Notes: generated by a model not told the origin, from the sequence alone. A stretch of DNA of 64,000 nt from Branchiostoma floridae (GCF_000003815.2 NC_049982.1:259360-323359), one strand, 5' to 3'; positions 21,635 through 32,021 are shown, counted from the stretch's first letter. A program made the numbers and translations.

Positions 21635-22267
21635 CAGGGGTGCCTAAGCATTTGCACGATCCCTATGAAATTCGTACGAATATTATGTGATACACACGAA
21701 TCACTATGCGAAAACGCACGAATATTATGAAATTCGCACGAATCACTATGCGAAATCGTACGAATTTTATGAAATTCGCACGAATCACTATGTGACACAC
21801 ACGAGCCTTATGTGATTTGCACGATCCTTATGCGAAATTGCGCAACCACTGGCGGGGTCACGTGACAAACGGAGCGGGATTTTCAAGATGGCGGCTTTGC
21901 CGCTTCGGCGACTGAAAATACGATGTAACACGCCGAAATGAAGCTAAACAGTAGCTCACAGGCTATCAAATACATCTTTGCGACTGTAAATGTCCATTCC
22001 ATGCCTTGAAATATAAATATCTCGGGTAGAAACGCTCAAAATCATGCCTCCTCCCGGCCGCCGTTTTTGCATAAGGATCGTGCAAATCACATAAGGCTCG
22101 TGTGTGTCACATAGTGATTCGTGCGAATTTCATAAAATTCGTACGATTTCGCATAGTGATTCGTGCGAATTTCATAATATTCGTGCGTTTTCGCATAGTG
22201 ATTCGTGTGTATCACATAATATTCGTACGAATTTCATAGGGTTCGTGCAAATGCTTAGGCACCCCTG
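21635..22267. mobile_element. Long inverted-repeat element with internal subrepeats
   Basis: Arms of about 200 bp run inward from CAGGGGTGCCTAAGCATTTG. A direct ACTAA (21630-21634 and 22268-22272) looks like a 5-bp target duplication. Each arm holds repeated words ACGAATCACTATG and GAAATTCG(T/C)ACGAAT, so each is itself tandemly structured. The 230-bp centre contains GGGGTCACGTGAC and AAGATGGCGGC. There is no transposase ORF. It lies between transporter copies 3 and 4. Confidence 0.9.
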
Positions 22268-22611
22268 ACTAAATGGTCTAAAGATGTATGCCAGCCTGCC
22301 TAAACTCCTCTAACAACTTTACACGGCTCTGATATATACAGTGTACATGGGGCAACGACCCTTGTGGCGCTCTGGATACACTGTTTATTTCTTCATGGAT
22401 TAAAACACGCAGCAAGTTCTAAGTATTTACCAGTTATTTTGAGCTAGTCCGCCGTTACAGCCACCAGTGGACTGGTACATGTAGAGCCCTGAAGAACTGC
22501 AGTCACATCACACTGCCGGCATGTAGAACTTAAACACTAAGAAAACCAATTCTCTGCGAGGCAACAACACTTCACAATCAGACATAGTAGAAACTCTGTC
22601 AGAGAAATTAA

Positions 22612-22959
22612 AGTCACTTTTTATCGTTTCTAACCAACTTTAGACGCTAGAGCTCAATAGCCTGTAGAATACAACTTATACGCATCGCTCTGTCTATCTC
22701 GGATCTGTGTATTAAACGCGATTTTAGATGTCGACATTTAGCATAATATTTTTTGTCGATTGTTAGTTATCTGATGTGTAAGTCACTTTTTATCGTTTCT
22801 AACCAACTTTAGACGCTAGAGCTCAATAGGTCGTCGAAAACAACTTATACTTATCGCTCTGTTTATCTGGGATCTGTGTATCTGTGTAACGTGATTTTAG
22901 ATGTGGACATTTAGCATAATATTTTTTTGTCGATTGTTAATTTGTAATCTGGTGTGTAA
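22612..22959 (+). repeat. Two-copy ~170-bp tandem duplication
   Basis: Copies at 22612-22780 and 22781-22959 share AGTCACTTTTTATCGTTTCT, AACTTTAGACGCTAGAGCTC and TGTGGACATTTAGCATAATA-type blocks with about 10% difference. A diverged inverted piece lies near 26080-26125 (GAGCTCTAGCGTCTAAAGTTG). Confidence 0.85.
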
Positions 22960-23059
22960 TCCAGTTTTTAAACTGTCAGGACCAAATAGAACTGTCTTGT
23001 CTTGTCTTATCTTCTCTATTCGCGTGACGGACTTGATCTGTGTGTTGAGTCAGAAGTAC

Positions 23060-23462
23060 CGGGGTCAAGACTTTGATATCTGCCCAAATGAGATCGAAGA
23101 CGAACGTCGACGTCACTTTGTTATGGATTATTTTGTTCAAGATATAATTACAAACGCACAGAGCTGTTCACATTACTTTCCGCTTGCTCTAAAGAATTGG
23201 CTACTCTCTGTTCGAAAGATAAATTCAACTATATTCTGGGAGGCGATAACCCTCACTGTGTACAAATAGGTAAATATATCCACGAATGCTTATACCGTAG
23301 AACCAATAGTGTAAATGACATGCTAGATCCAATATGTTGACTTATTCATGCCATTATAGATATCCATATATGTCTGTTTAGTTGTACTGTAAGTAGTTAT
23401 ACATTTAGACCTAACGAAAGTCGCTGTACTTTTGTCGTGTCAATAAAGATTTCTATGATATC
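23060..23462 (+). pseudogene. CR1/L2-type LINE 3' end
   Basis: A reading frame with CPNEIEDERRRHFVMDYF and then LSVRKINSTI and TLTVYK matches the post-RT Cys/His region of non-LTR elements. It continues through IGKYIHECLYRR in a shifted frame. The 3' end is TGTCAATAAAGATTTCTATG at about 23440, a typical LINE tail. Frameshifts and loss of the 5' part make it a dead copy; a sibling lies at 15475-15700. Confidence 0.6.
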
Positions 23463-24198
23463 TGGGTCACAACGAGCGCCAAACAGGTTGGTCCAGTTTA
23501 GCTCATCCTCTGAGATGTGACACGTACCATTTTCTCCATAAGCACTGTATAGAACATGACCAAGCGGGGTTCGTTATGAGCCAACAGCAAAACCGTCATG
23601 GTGAAGTGAGAGTAGGTGAATGGAAACAATTATCACTTTCGCAAGACGGTACGTTTTCGGTGTGTGGCCCAAAAATTGTTTAAAAAATTTTTGGCCCGCT
23701 AGGAGCTTGTCATGCATGGTACTACAGTGGAACTTCAGGTCTGTATCTTTTGATCTAAGTATGGTATAATTAGCCTGTGTTTATATAACCGCTTGCAGGC
23801 TGGGGTTAATGACCCCTCCTAGGCTGGCGGCAGTTGTAGGGCCGGCCGCTAGGGGCGCGATTTTGTCAGGCTATGGTATAATCACATAATTGGAGTGGTA
23901 GATAACTCTTTGTAAACGGCAAAGACGTGAAATAGTTTTGAGCCCTTATAGCAGCTTGTGCTGGGTCTACAAATTCAAGCATACCTCAACAGGGCGTTGA
24001 CAGATGCTCGTGATTGTTTCTAACTAAGCAGCTTTAGTCATTGTTGACATAATGAAATGACAATTATGAATATCAGGATCTGATTTGCATATTTAATGAG
24101 GAAGAACTCAAACCGCAATGCATTCCATGACAGTAATTGTGTAATGTGAGAATATACAAAACGTAAGAAATATCATTACGTCTAACAAACTGCCTCTT
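23463..24198. other. Intergenic between LINE remnant and copy 4
   Basis: Positions 23465-23560 are inverted flank sequence of the transporter units (AAACAGGTTGGTCCAGTTTA). A small AAAAATTGTTTAAAAAATTTTT palindrome lies near 23675. Nothing else supported. Confidence 0.5.
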
Positions 24199-25255
24199 TC
24201 ACTTGTCAAAGTTCATCCTCTCTAGGAGATTATTACGGCGCATCTCCTGACGGTGCCCCCACCACGAGTGCCCTCCCACCGCAGCGGTACCCAGCACTAC
24301 AAGTGTGATACCGCCGAGTTCCATGGGGCCGTGGACATGCGACTGGAAAAGGTAGTCCAACAGTATGGTAAAGGGTATAACGAGTGACATTAAGACTGCC
24401 GTAACACCAGCCTTTTTCCAGCTTGAGCACAAGTTTTAAAGACAAGTTGGAGAAAAAGTCACATAGACATAGTCCGATGACGTACCCTATCGTCGGTGCC
24501 GACATTGTCCAACGCGGTGCCTCAAATAAGTACGTCCCTGCGAGCAGCACTTGTGATCCCAGTAGTTGAGAGTACAGCGTGACGGTCAGCACAGACACTT
24601 CTTGAACTCCAATAAGAAAACGTAAAATGACGTTATTCGGACCCTTGGAGAAGGCTGCTGCAAGCGGCAGAAGAATGGCGACCGTGAGCCGATTTGTGGA
24701 CGTAGCGGCCCCCATGGTCATCCCCACCGCGACGAGGACAACTCCAGCTGCACTGCATAGGATGCCACACGAGTCGATGATACCGACATGTTCTTTCAGG
24801 AAAATGTATCCAACGCCGGCAGTAGAGAATGGAATCAATCCTTGAATGATCCCGAAGGCGAGTCCAGGCATGACGTAGACGAAGGACATGAATGCTAAGA
24901 CGGTTCCCAAGTTGTCAATCATAGCTGACAGGAACAGGATCATCCATTGTCGTGTGTCTTCAGCTGTCAGCTTTGGTCTGAAGTACGGCAGGGCCACGAG
25001 AACGCATAGGAACTGTGCAAGTTTGGCGAGAAATATCAGCTGCTGCCCGGGCACGCCTGCCTGACTACTCAAGGCCATGAAATGTGCTCCGAAGGCGCTC
25101 AGCAACGCAGAAGATACCGACAATAGCACACTAGAAGCAGATGTTAGATTAACTGCTGTCTTCGAAAAGTTGGAGCCCTCCTTCATTTCTGTCTTCGAAA
25201 AGCTGGAGCCTTTCGTCGTTTCTCTAGCTCGGCAATCAGTTGTTGTTGTCGCCAT
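24199..25255 (-). pseudogene. EamA/DMT transporter, copy 4, one-base frameshift
   Basis: Open from 25255 through about 280 codons, then the frame breaks at 24413-24417. The conserved LKLEKAG segment reads GAAAAAGGCTGG here, against GAAAAGGCTGG in copy 5: one extra A. The correct frame resumes to 24199 (GVTAVLMSLVIPF through MNFDK), so the last two helices are lost. There is also a 13-codon internal duplication near the N-terminus (KGSSFSKTEMKEGSNFSKT). All other conserved helices are intact. Because the lesion is a single base in a homopolymer, this may be a functional gene carrying a sequencing error, a polymorphic null, or an early pseudogene. Confidence 0.8.
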
Positions 25256-26467
25256 ATTGTTGTTATGTGGAATCCCACATTTACTGCATCAACGTTTTCT
25301 CGCAACCGTAGGTTGTTGTTGTCACGCAGGACATATTATGAGGCACGATGATATGGATGGCTTGGTTCTTCTTTGGGGATGGAACCCGGCTCGTGCGACG
25401 TCGCGTAGCTTAAAGGTAGGGTGTTCGTCGTCCTCTGATATAGCTCAACGTTCCTTCGTTTGAGACGAGCCACGCCTCGAGCACTTCAGAGAACAAAACA
25501 TACTTATGAAAAGAACAGAAGTCCTTCCCGGCGTGCTTTGGATCTCATGATAGGTCTGTCCGGATATGCAGCTTCCACCGTTCAGTACAAACCTGTTTTT
25601 TACGCCATTAAACGGCCTGCTGAATAACATCAGTATGGAATACGATTAAACAAAAATACACACGAACCCGATTAAGACGTGGTCGTCCCTCTGTGACAGT
25701 TTAAATGGCAACAGAGGAGGACATTGGTCTTCAGGATGACGAATTTCGCACTGGCATGCTCGACCTATTGAGAAAATGGTGGCATGCATATGTCCCTTTG
25801 CATAAACTGAACTGAACCAACCAGTTTGGCACCCATTGTAACCGATATATCAAATCTTTGAACCCGCCGGGCCTGACTTAACACACTGACCGAGTCCGTC
25901 ACGCGAATAGATAAGACTAGATAAGAGAGCTCTATTGGGCCCTGCCAAGTTAAAACCTGAATTACAGACCAGAGTGCAAACAGTCAACAAAAAAAGTTAT
26001 GCTAAACGTCGCCATCCAAAATTGCGTTAAACAGAACCGAAGTTGACAGATTGATGTGTATACGTTGTTTTCAATTATCGATTGAGCTCTAGCGTCTAAA
26101 GTTGGATAGGAGCTATAAAAAGGAACATTTTCTGAAAGAGTTTCTACAACATGTGGCTGTTAAGTGTTGTCGCCTGGTAGAGAAATGATTTTCTGAAGGT
26201 TTTATTTTTTATTTTACATGCTGGTAGCATAATGTGACTGCAGTTATTTAGTGTTTTACATGTACCAGTCCGCTGGTGCCTGAAACGGCGGACTAACTCG
26301 AAATAACTGGTAAATACGTAGGACTTGCTGGGTGTTTGCATTCATAATTGAATAAACAATGTATCCAGAGCACCATAAGGGTCGTTGTCACATGTACACT
26401 GCATATTAGTGCCGTTTTAAGGTTAGTAGAGTAGTTAAGTCAGACCGGTCTGTCTCTAGTGAACCAT
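25256..26467. other. 5' flank of copy 4, duplicated, no gene seen
   Basis: Holds the shared upstream block of the transporter units (near 25700-25920: TGGTGGCATGC, CTGAACTGAACCAACCAG, CACGCGAATAG). Positions 26080-26350 contain an inverted remnant of the 22.6-kb repeat and the GTCGTTGTC(A/C)CATGTACACTG block seen at 22340. No supported ORF. Confidence 0.5.
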
Positions 26468-26470
26468 TTA

Positions 26471-26996
26471 GGCCACAGCAAGTAATTTTTATGGATGACA
26501 TCCTCTGCAGACTGCAAAGATAGTGCGATAGGGCGAAAAAAAAAACAAGACGGGTGAAAAAAACAAGATGGCTTCATTTCCAAAACTAGGCACCATAAAG
26601 GTGTGATGAATGTTGTAACAAGAATTAAGGGGACAAAACATGGTATCAGAGCCAACAAGGCATTCATTCCTGTATTCAAGACATGTACTGGTGTGGTAAA
26701 AGTGACACTAGTGTGGCAGACTGGCATCACCAACAAAGTTGGTAACCACACTCATGGCTTCCATATTGGTGTCACTTTTACAATTAACTATTACAACTAC
26801 AGTCCTGGGTACCTAGCAAGTGTCACTTCTACAAGTACAATTATTAAGCTACAACACAACATATTTGCTCATTTTGGTACTTTATCGTCATGTTGGCCAT
26901 CCCTGCAGAAGAAAAAAAATCTTGTTTTTTTTTCTGAAATAAGGTGAAAATCAATGCGCGCGCGGATGTCATCCATAAAATTTACTTGCTGTGGCC
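26471..26996. mobile_element. PIF/Harbinger-like MITE, copy 2
   Basis: The same GGCCACAGCAAGTAA termini, TTA on both sides, and an interior closely matching 2930-3446 (GCGATAGGGCGAAAAAA, CAACAAGGCATTCATTCC, CACTAGTGTGG). No transposase. Confidence 0.85.
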
Positions 26997-27124
26997 TTAG
27001 TGTTAAAGTAGTGGATAATGCCTAATAATGAGCTTATCTCGTTTTGTGGTGGCGCATGTTCGAATACAATGTCGGATCATTCCTAAATAACCTTTTTCAA
27101 CCTTTTATACCTTAGCAGCTAGAG

Positions 27125-27283
27125 TAATCTCCAAGCAGATCATACGGTAGATAAGATAGTATCAAAGGCTGGCAAAGGGGCGTAGCCAGCCTAGGGGTGC
27201 TCTTGGTTACCACAGGAGACTCCTAGGCCGGCTACACTGCTTTGCCAGCTTTTTACGCTACCGTAGAATCTGCTTGAAGATTA
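27125..27283. mobile_element. TCTCCAAGCAGATC-family MITE
   Basis: TAATCTCCAAGCAGATC start and CTGCTTGAAGATTA end, with AAGATAGTATCAAAGGCTGGC and its partner inside. It lies in the duplicated 3' flank of copy 5, at the position matching the MITE at 21353 beside copy 3, so it probably predates the copy 3/5 duplication. Confidence 0.85.
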
Positions 27284-27744
27284 ATTGGCAGCGACCGTTT
27301 CAGCTACAGTAGGTTGTGTACATGTCGTCTCAGACAAACAGACGAGACGAACTGTAGTTTTCAGCAACTCAAAGCAAGTCAAAATGTTTTGCCCTTGGGG
27401 GCATGTAATTATCTTGCCCTACTTGTTCTATAAAAGCAGTAGTAGAGGTGCCGATAAAAGGGAATGAAAGCAGATTATAGCAACCACCATGCCAATGAAA
27501 AACAGTATGTACAAGGCATGTTGCGAGACAAATAGGCTCCACATTAATATGGTGTTGAGGGATTTTATTTATCTGTGATAATACCTGGCAAATTGAGTAA
27601 TGGAAGAAACGCTGGTTGTTTTTACGTTGCAAGATGATATGTTTCCACTAGAGGACGCTTTCGATCTGAGACTATGCTCTCAAACGCGCTCCGAATAGAA
27701 GGCGGTTACTGATTTATGATGCTGTTGTGTTAAGTAAAACACTG

Positions 27745-28764
27745 CTACGTCGACTTGTCAAAGTTCATCGTCTCTAAGAGATTATTACGGCGCATCTCCT
27801 GACGGTGCCCCCACCACGAGTGCCCTCCCACCACAGCGGTACCCAGCACTACAAGTGTGATACCGCCGAGTTCCATGGGGCCGTGGACATGCGACTGGAA
27901 AAGGTAGTCCAGCAGTATGGTGAAAGGTATGCTAAGTGTCATTAACACCGCCGTAGCGCCAGCCTTTTCCAGCTTAAGCACAACTTTTAATAAAATTGAT
28001 GCCAACGAGTCACATAGACATAGTCCGATGACGTACCCTATTGTCGGTGCCGACAATGTCCACCGCGGTGTCTCAAACATGTACGTCCCCGGCAGCAGCA
28101 AGACTGTTCCCAGCAGCTGATCGTAAAACGTGACGGTGAGTACAGACACCGCCCGGAACCCGACAAGCAACCGGGTAATAACGTTATGTGGACCCCTGGA
28201 GAAAGCTGCTACAATAGGCAGAAGAATGGCGACCGTGAGCCGATGTGTGGACGGAGCGGCCCCCATGGCCATCCCCACCGCGACGAGGACAACTCCAGCT
28301 ACGCTGCAAAGGATACCACAGGAGTCGATGACACCCACACGTTCTTTCAAGAAAATGTATCCAATACAGGCGGTGGAGAGTGGAATCAGTCCTTGGATGA
28401 TCCCGAAGGCGAGTCCGGGCATGACGTAGACGAAGGACATGAATACCAAGATGGTTCCCAAGTTGTCAATCACAGCTAACAGAAACAGGACCATCCCTTG
28501 CCGTGTGTCTTCAGCTGTCAGCTTCGGCCTGAAGTATGGCAGGACCACGAGAACGCATAGGAACTGTGCAAGTTTGGCGAGAAATATCAGCTGCAGCCCG
28601 GGCACGCCTGCCTGACTACTCAAGGTCATGAAATGTGCTGCGAGGGCGCTCAGGAACGCAGAAGACACAGACAACACCAGACTGGCAGCAGATTTAAGAT
28701 TAACTACTGTCTTTGAAAAGCTGGAGCCTTCCGTCATTTTTCGGTAATCAGTTGTTGTCACCAT
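27745..28764 (-). CDS. EamA/DMT-family membrane transporter, copy 5
   Basis: An intact intronless 339-residue protein starting MVTTTDYRKMTEGSS. It has ten hydrophobic segments in two EamA halves, with conserved GLIPLSTACIGYIFLKERVG, PGTYMFETPRWTLS, VIGLCLCDSL, LKLEKAGA and the GGHSWWGHRQEMRRNNLLE tail, which ends NFDKST exactly as in copy 3. Copies 3 and 5 share a three-residue C-terminal extension and the 3' flank, so they are nearest relatives there, while the first 90 residues are closer to copy 1. This mosaic pattern suggests gene conversion. It should be an integral membrane transporter of unknown substrate, transcribed away from copy 3. Confidence 0.85.
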   Translation of the reverse strand: MVTTTDYRKMTEGSSFSKTVVNLKSAASLVLSVSSAFLSALAAHFMTLSSQAGVPGLQLIFLAKLAQFLCVLVVLPYFRPKLTAEDTRQGMVLFLLAVIDNLGTILVFMSFVYVMPGLAFGIIQGLIPLSTACIGYIFLKERVGVIDSCGILCSVAGVVLVAVGMAMGAAPSTHRLTVAILLPIVAAFSRGPHNVITRLLVGFRAVSVLTVTFYDQLLGTVLLLPGTYMFETPRWTLSAPTIGYVIGLCLCDSLASILLKVVLKLEKAGATAVLMTLSIPFTILLDYLFQSHVHGPMELGGITLVVLGTAVVGGHSWWGHRQEMRRNNLLETMNFDKST

Positions 28765-29559
28765 TTTGCTTCTTTGCGGACCCGGAGTCAGATATTTCCT
28801 AAGTGAGGTTGTTTAGGACGTTTGCATCAACGAGCATGTCCTTCTCTGGCACTTCAGAGGGTACTTGAAGATGATATACGACTTCAGGATGACGAACTCC
28901 GTCACGTCATGCTCGACAGTAAAAAAAATGGTGTCCTCTCACCTCCGATGAACTGGACTGAACCAACCTGTTTGCAAGAGGTCCTGACCCGTATCTATGT
29001 ATGAACTCCTGACCTACATTACATACACAGCGATATCCAGCACGTAAAAAGCGCAGGAAAAACATTATGATCATCTCCGACTCCTTGGAGTGAACTTTTT
29101 TCAACCACTCGTCCGTTAGTCGAGCACATGCCATATACTGTTACAGTAGAAAGTTGTATGTACAGATGAAGTTACTGATTCAAAGGTTTGATCAAACCAT
29201 GGGAAGTTGTCTATAGTATTTGGCCCCCTAGGCAATTTCTCCTTCTTTGATTATCTTGCCACACTTGTTGTCTGAGCAGTTACATAATTAATGGTGCTCG
29301 CTAAAAAGATGGTGAAAGCACAATAAAATGAATTACCCACCAACACGCCAAAGGATATTGGTGTGTAGTAACACGTGTTACAACGCAACAAATTGTCACA
29401 ACGTTGCACATTTGTGCCAATTTTCCCCCGCGGTCACACTGACATGGCACACATTTGCGTAACATGACGCACTGATGATGAGCAAAACAAAATGGCCGCT
29501 CCTGGAATGTCACATTTTCAGTTTCAATGGAAGATAGCTTTGTTGGATATAGCCGTGCT
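28765..29559. other. 5' flank of copy 5
   Basis: Contains the shared upstream block (28822-29110) and positions 29215-29480 matching 18110-18415. The direct CACGTGTTACAACGC stretch is common to both flanks. No ORF supported. Confidence 0.5.
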
Positions 29560-29843
29560 TAGCCTGGGTACCATCCGTACTCTACCGGGGCTCCTTACAC
29601 TCGCTACCCTAAAAAATACTAATCTCCAAGCAGATCCTACGATGCCATAAGATAGTATCAAAGCTGGCCAAGGAGTGTAGCCGGCCAAGGGAGCCAAACG
29701 GGCACCTACGGGAAGTTTGACACTATACATTACGCACCGTGGATCTGGATCGAAATTTTAAAAAATACGTCTTTTACGTATTTTTTAGGGTAGCGAGTGT
29801 AAGGAGCCCTGGTAGAATACGGATGGTACGTATACCCAGGCTA
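29560..29843. mobile_element. CCTGGGTACC-family element carrying a nested MITE
   Basis: The outer element has TAGCCTGGGTACCATCCGTA termini and a perfect 9-bp direct flank AGCCGTGCT (29551-29559 and 29844-29852). Inside, 29620-29760 is a member of the TCTCCAAGCAGATC MITE family, placed between AAAAAATACT and its complement. A second outer element, without the nested copy, is at 60368-60501. Confidence 0.85.
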
Positions 29844-30132
29844 AGCCGTGCTAGAAAGTACAAAATGATTAAAAAGTCATGAACAGATATCTGTGTCCGT
29901 TCTCGTTCTGTGCCACAATTTGTGAGACATTTGTTTACGAATGTATGGCGGGAATTTCATTTTTGGGCGAAGACATGACCACGTGGAACTCTAGCTGTTC
30001 TTGTAATGCCAACTTTTCCCGCTCGATGTCGCTTTTGACACTAGCCCTGAAGTGCGTTTAAAACAGAAAAGTAAGGGCGTAGAATGCAATTCGGACGTTA
30101 GCATGAAGTTCATCTGTGTTTGTAAATACGTT

Positions 30133-30293
30133 GTGGAAAAAGCTAAACTTTACGTGACCAACACCAAATTTAATTGGGACTTACCCCAAAGTTTCAGCCG
30201 ACCCCGTGAACAAGGCTCACGGAGTCGGCTGAAAATTTGGGGTAAGTCCAAATCAAATTTGGTGTTGGTCACGTAAAGTTTAGTTTTTTCCAC
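30133..30293. mobile_element. Near-perfect 160-bp hairpin element
   Basis: Arms of about 75 bp (GTGGAAAAAGCTAAACTTTA, CGTGACCAACACCAAATTT, ACTTACCCCAAA, TTTCAGCCGAC) pair around a short GAACAAGG loop. AATTCGGACGTT occurs at 30088-30099 and at 30294-30305, immediately after the right arm, and may be a target duplication. No ORF. Confidence 0.85.
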
Positions 30294-30848
30294 AATTCGG
30301 ACGTTTGTAAAGAGATTTTAAAGTTATTATCTCCGAAGAGTAGTGTTGTATGCCTTGACTTCTGACCAACGTTTATGGCAATTGGACCATCGAAAATTAT
30401 TAAATCGGCTGAATTTTAGGAAGTGATAAATGCATGCTAACTTCACATTATACGATAAAGTACCCAGTTGCTCCACGTGCCTCGAAAGCATTCAGTCTTC
30501 TACTAAACTCTTAGGTGAGGTTACAAAACTACTTTCAGGATCGCTAAGAAATCTCGTTTTGTTATGTGTTCTTTGCTGTCTTATTAGCAATTTGCCTCAG
30601 TCTCGGTGTGCTTAGCGATCCTCATTTATTCCGAAAATATGCACGATAAACAAAGTGTTTGTGCGTATAGGGAATGCATGGGTAGGGTCTGCATGGGTTT
30701 AGTGAGTGTAACATTGTTTTACAAAACACACAATGTGAATTCCACAAAATTCGGCTGATTATGTATTCATTGACACATTATCTATATTGGAAACACCACC
30801 CCCTGCTGAAGTGGAATGCCCCTTTAAATAGCACAGGGAGTCGCGGGG

Positions 30849-31416
30849 TAGGTTAGAATGAAAGTAGAGACGTAATCGTTATTGAACTCTCACTGGGGTG
30901 CCCTAACATCGGCCCCCCCGTCCATCCGCCTTGTCGTGGTGTGAGAGCCCGAATGTACCAATCTCCTAGTCCTGGGGTAGGTGGCACGTTCCTACTCTGT
31001 AACCTCGAATGAGGGGGTGGAGCTTGGGTAGTCGCTAAAGGATGGACCTTACCCCTCACCCAAGAGGTTAAAATGGGTTGGCGTAGGGTCAACTACCCTA
31101 CCTGTAAAAGAGCCACCAGTTACAGAAGCACCGATGATAAGAATCCAAAACCCCGTCATGGGCGAGGAAGGGTCTCCACAAAGGGGGCTTATGACGCAGG
31201 GCAGTGAAAGCCGCAAGGAAGCTGCAAGGCCGACTCCCCTTCTGACGCCCAAGACAACCATAAAGATAGGTACATGGAATGTAAGAACTATGTACGAAAC
31301 AGGGAGGACAGCACAGGTAGGAAATGAGGAGCTATGATATCTCACTACCAGGGCTGAGTGAAACAAGATGGTTACAGGCTAGGTTAGAATGAAAGTAGAG
31401 ACGTAATCTTTATTGA
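30849..31416 (+). mobile_element. RTE/Jockey-like LINE 5' fragment flanked by 37-bp direct repeats
   Basis: Between two copies of a 37-bp sequence (30849-30885 and 31380-31416, one mismatch) lies a GC-rich 5' UTR-like region. It is followed by the start of an endonuclease ORF: IKIGTWNVRTMYETGRTAQV, then, after a one-base frameshift, LPGLSETRWLQ. The GTWNVRTM and GLSETRW motifs are blocks I-II of AP-endonucleases in non-LTR retrotransposons. The element stops right after WLQA; everything 3' is missing. Most LINE copies lose the 5' end, so the polarity is reversed. Confidence 0.8.
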
Positions 31417-31649
31417 AGACAGATTACACGACACACGAAATAGTTGGAAATGTAAGGGACTGCTGCTGTAAAAATTGACGGAAGCGCGCGTTAATAGCAC
31501 AAAATCTATCAAAGTCTGGAGAAGCAATTGCACAAACGTGAATGCATTTTACTTCGCTTCTGCCTCCTTAACAGCTAACTCGACCATCCACCGGTAGGCA
31601 TGATTCCGTCAGTCCCAATCTAGTTCAGAAGCACCAGGAACGACCAAAT
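31417..31649. other. Non-repetitive intergenic stretch
   Basis: No ORF, hairpin or repeat seen beyond the direct repeat ending at 31416. Confidence 0.4.
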
Positions 31650-31862
31650 CGCACGGTTGCCATGGTGACGGATTAGTGAAAACCCATCACACGTCATCAT
31701 CTTTCCTAATCACATCCTTAAGACATTCACGTAAATCATCTCTAACGGGCTTTTTCATACACTACCTCCCTTGATAGATGCGGGATGAGTTCTATTCCCT
31801 CGCTGACGTCATTGTCGCCATGGTAACGGCAGAAAGGGCAGCCGTTGCCATGGTAACGTGAT
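31650..31862 (+). promoter_or_regulatory. Cluster of three X-box (RFX-type) motifs
   Basis: GTTGCCATGGTGAC (31656-31669), GTCGCCATGGTAAC (31814-31827) and GTTGCCATGGTAAC (31844-31857) fit the palindromic X-box pattern GTnnCCATGGnAAC bound by RFX factors. The last is a near-ideal imperfect palindrome. No obvious promoter or gene is next to the cluster. Motifs are seen directly; function is inferred. Confidence 0.4.
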
Positions 31863-31987
31863 CTGACAGGGAGTTGAGTGGTTATTAAACGCGGCGTAAT
31901 GGACTCAGAACGGCCATGTGAAGTCTTGATCCCTTTCATAACAATTCGGCTCATACCAGGCTCATACGTATACTTCAAAGAAGCTGC

Positions 31988-32021
31988 TGTGTGTGTGTGT
32001 GTGTGTGGGGGGGGGGGGGTG
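31988..32021 (+). repeat. (GT)n and G-run
   Basis: Short microsatellite followed by a run of G. Confidence 0.9.
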
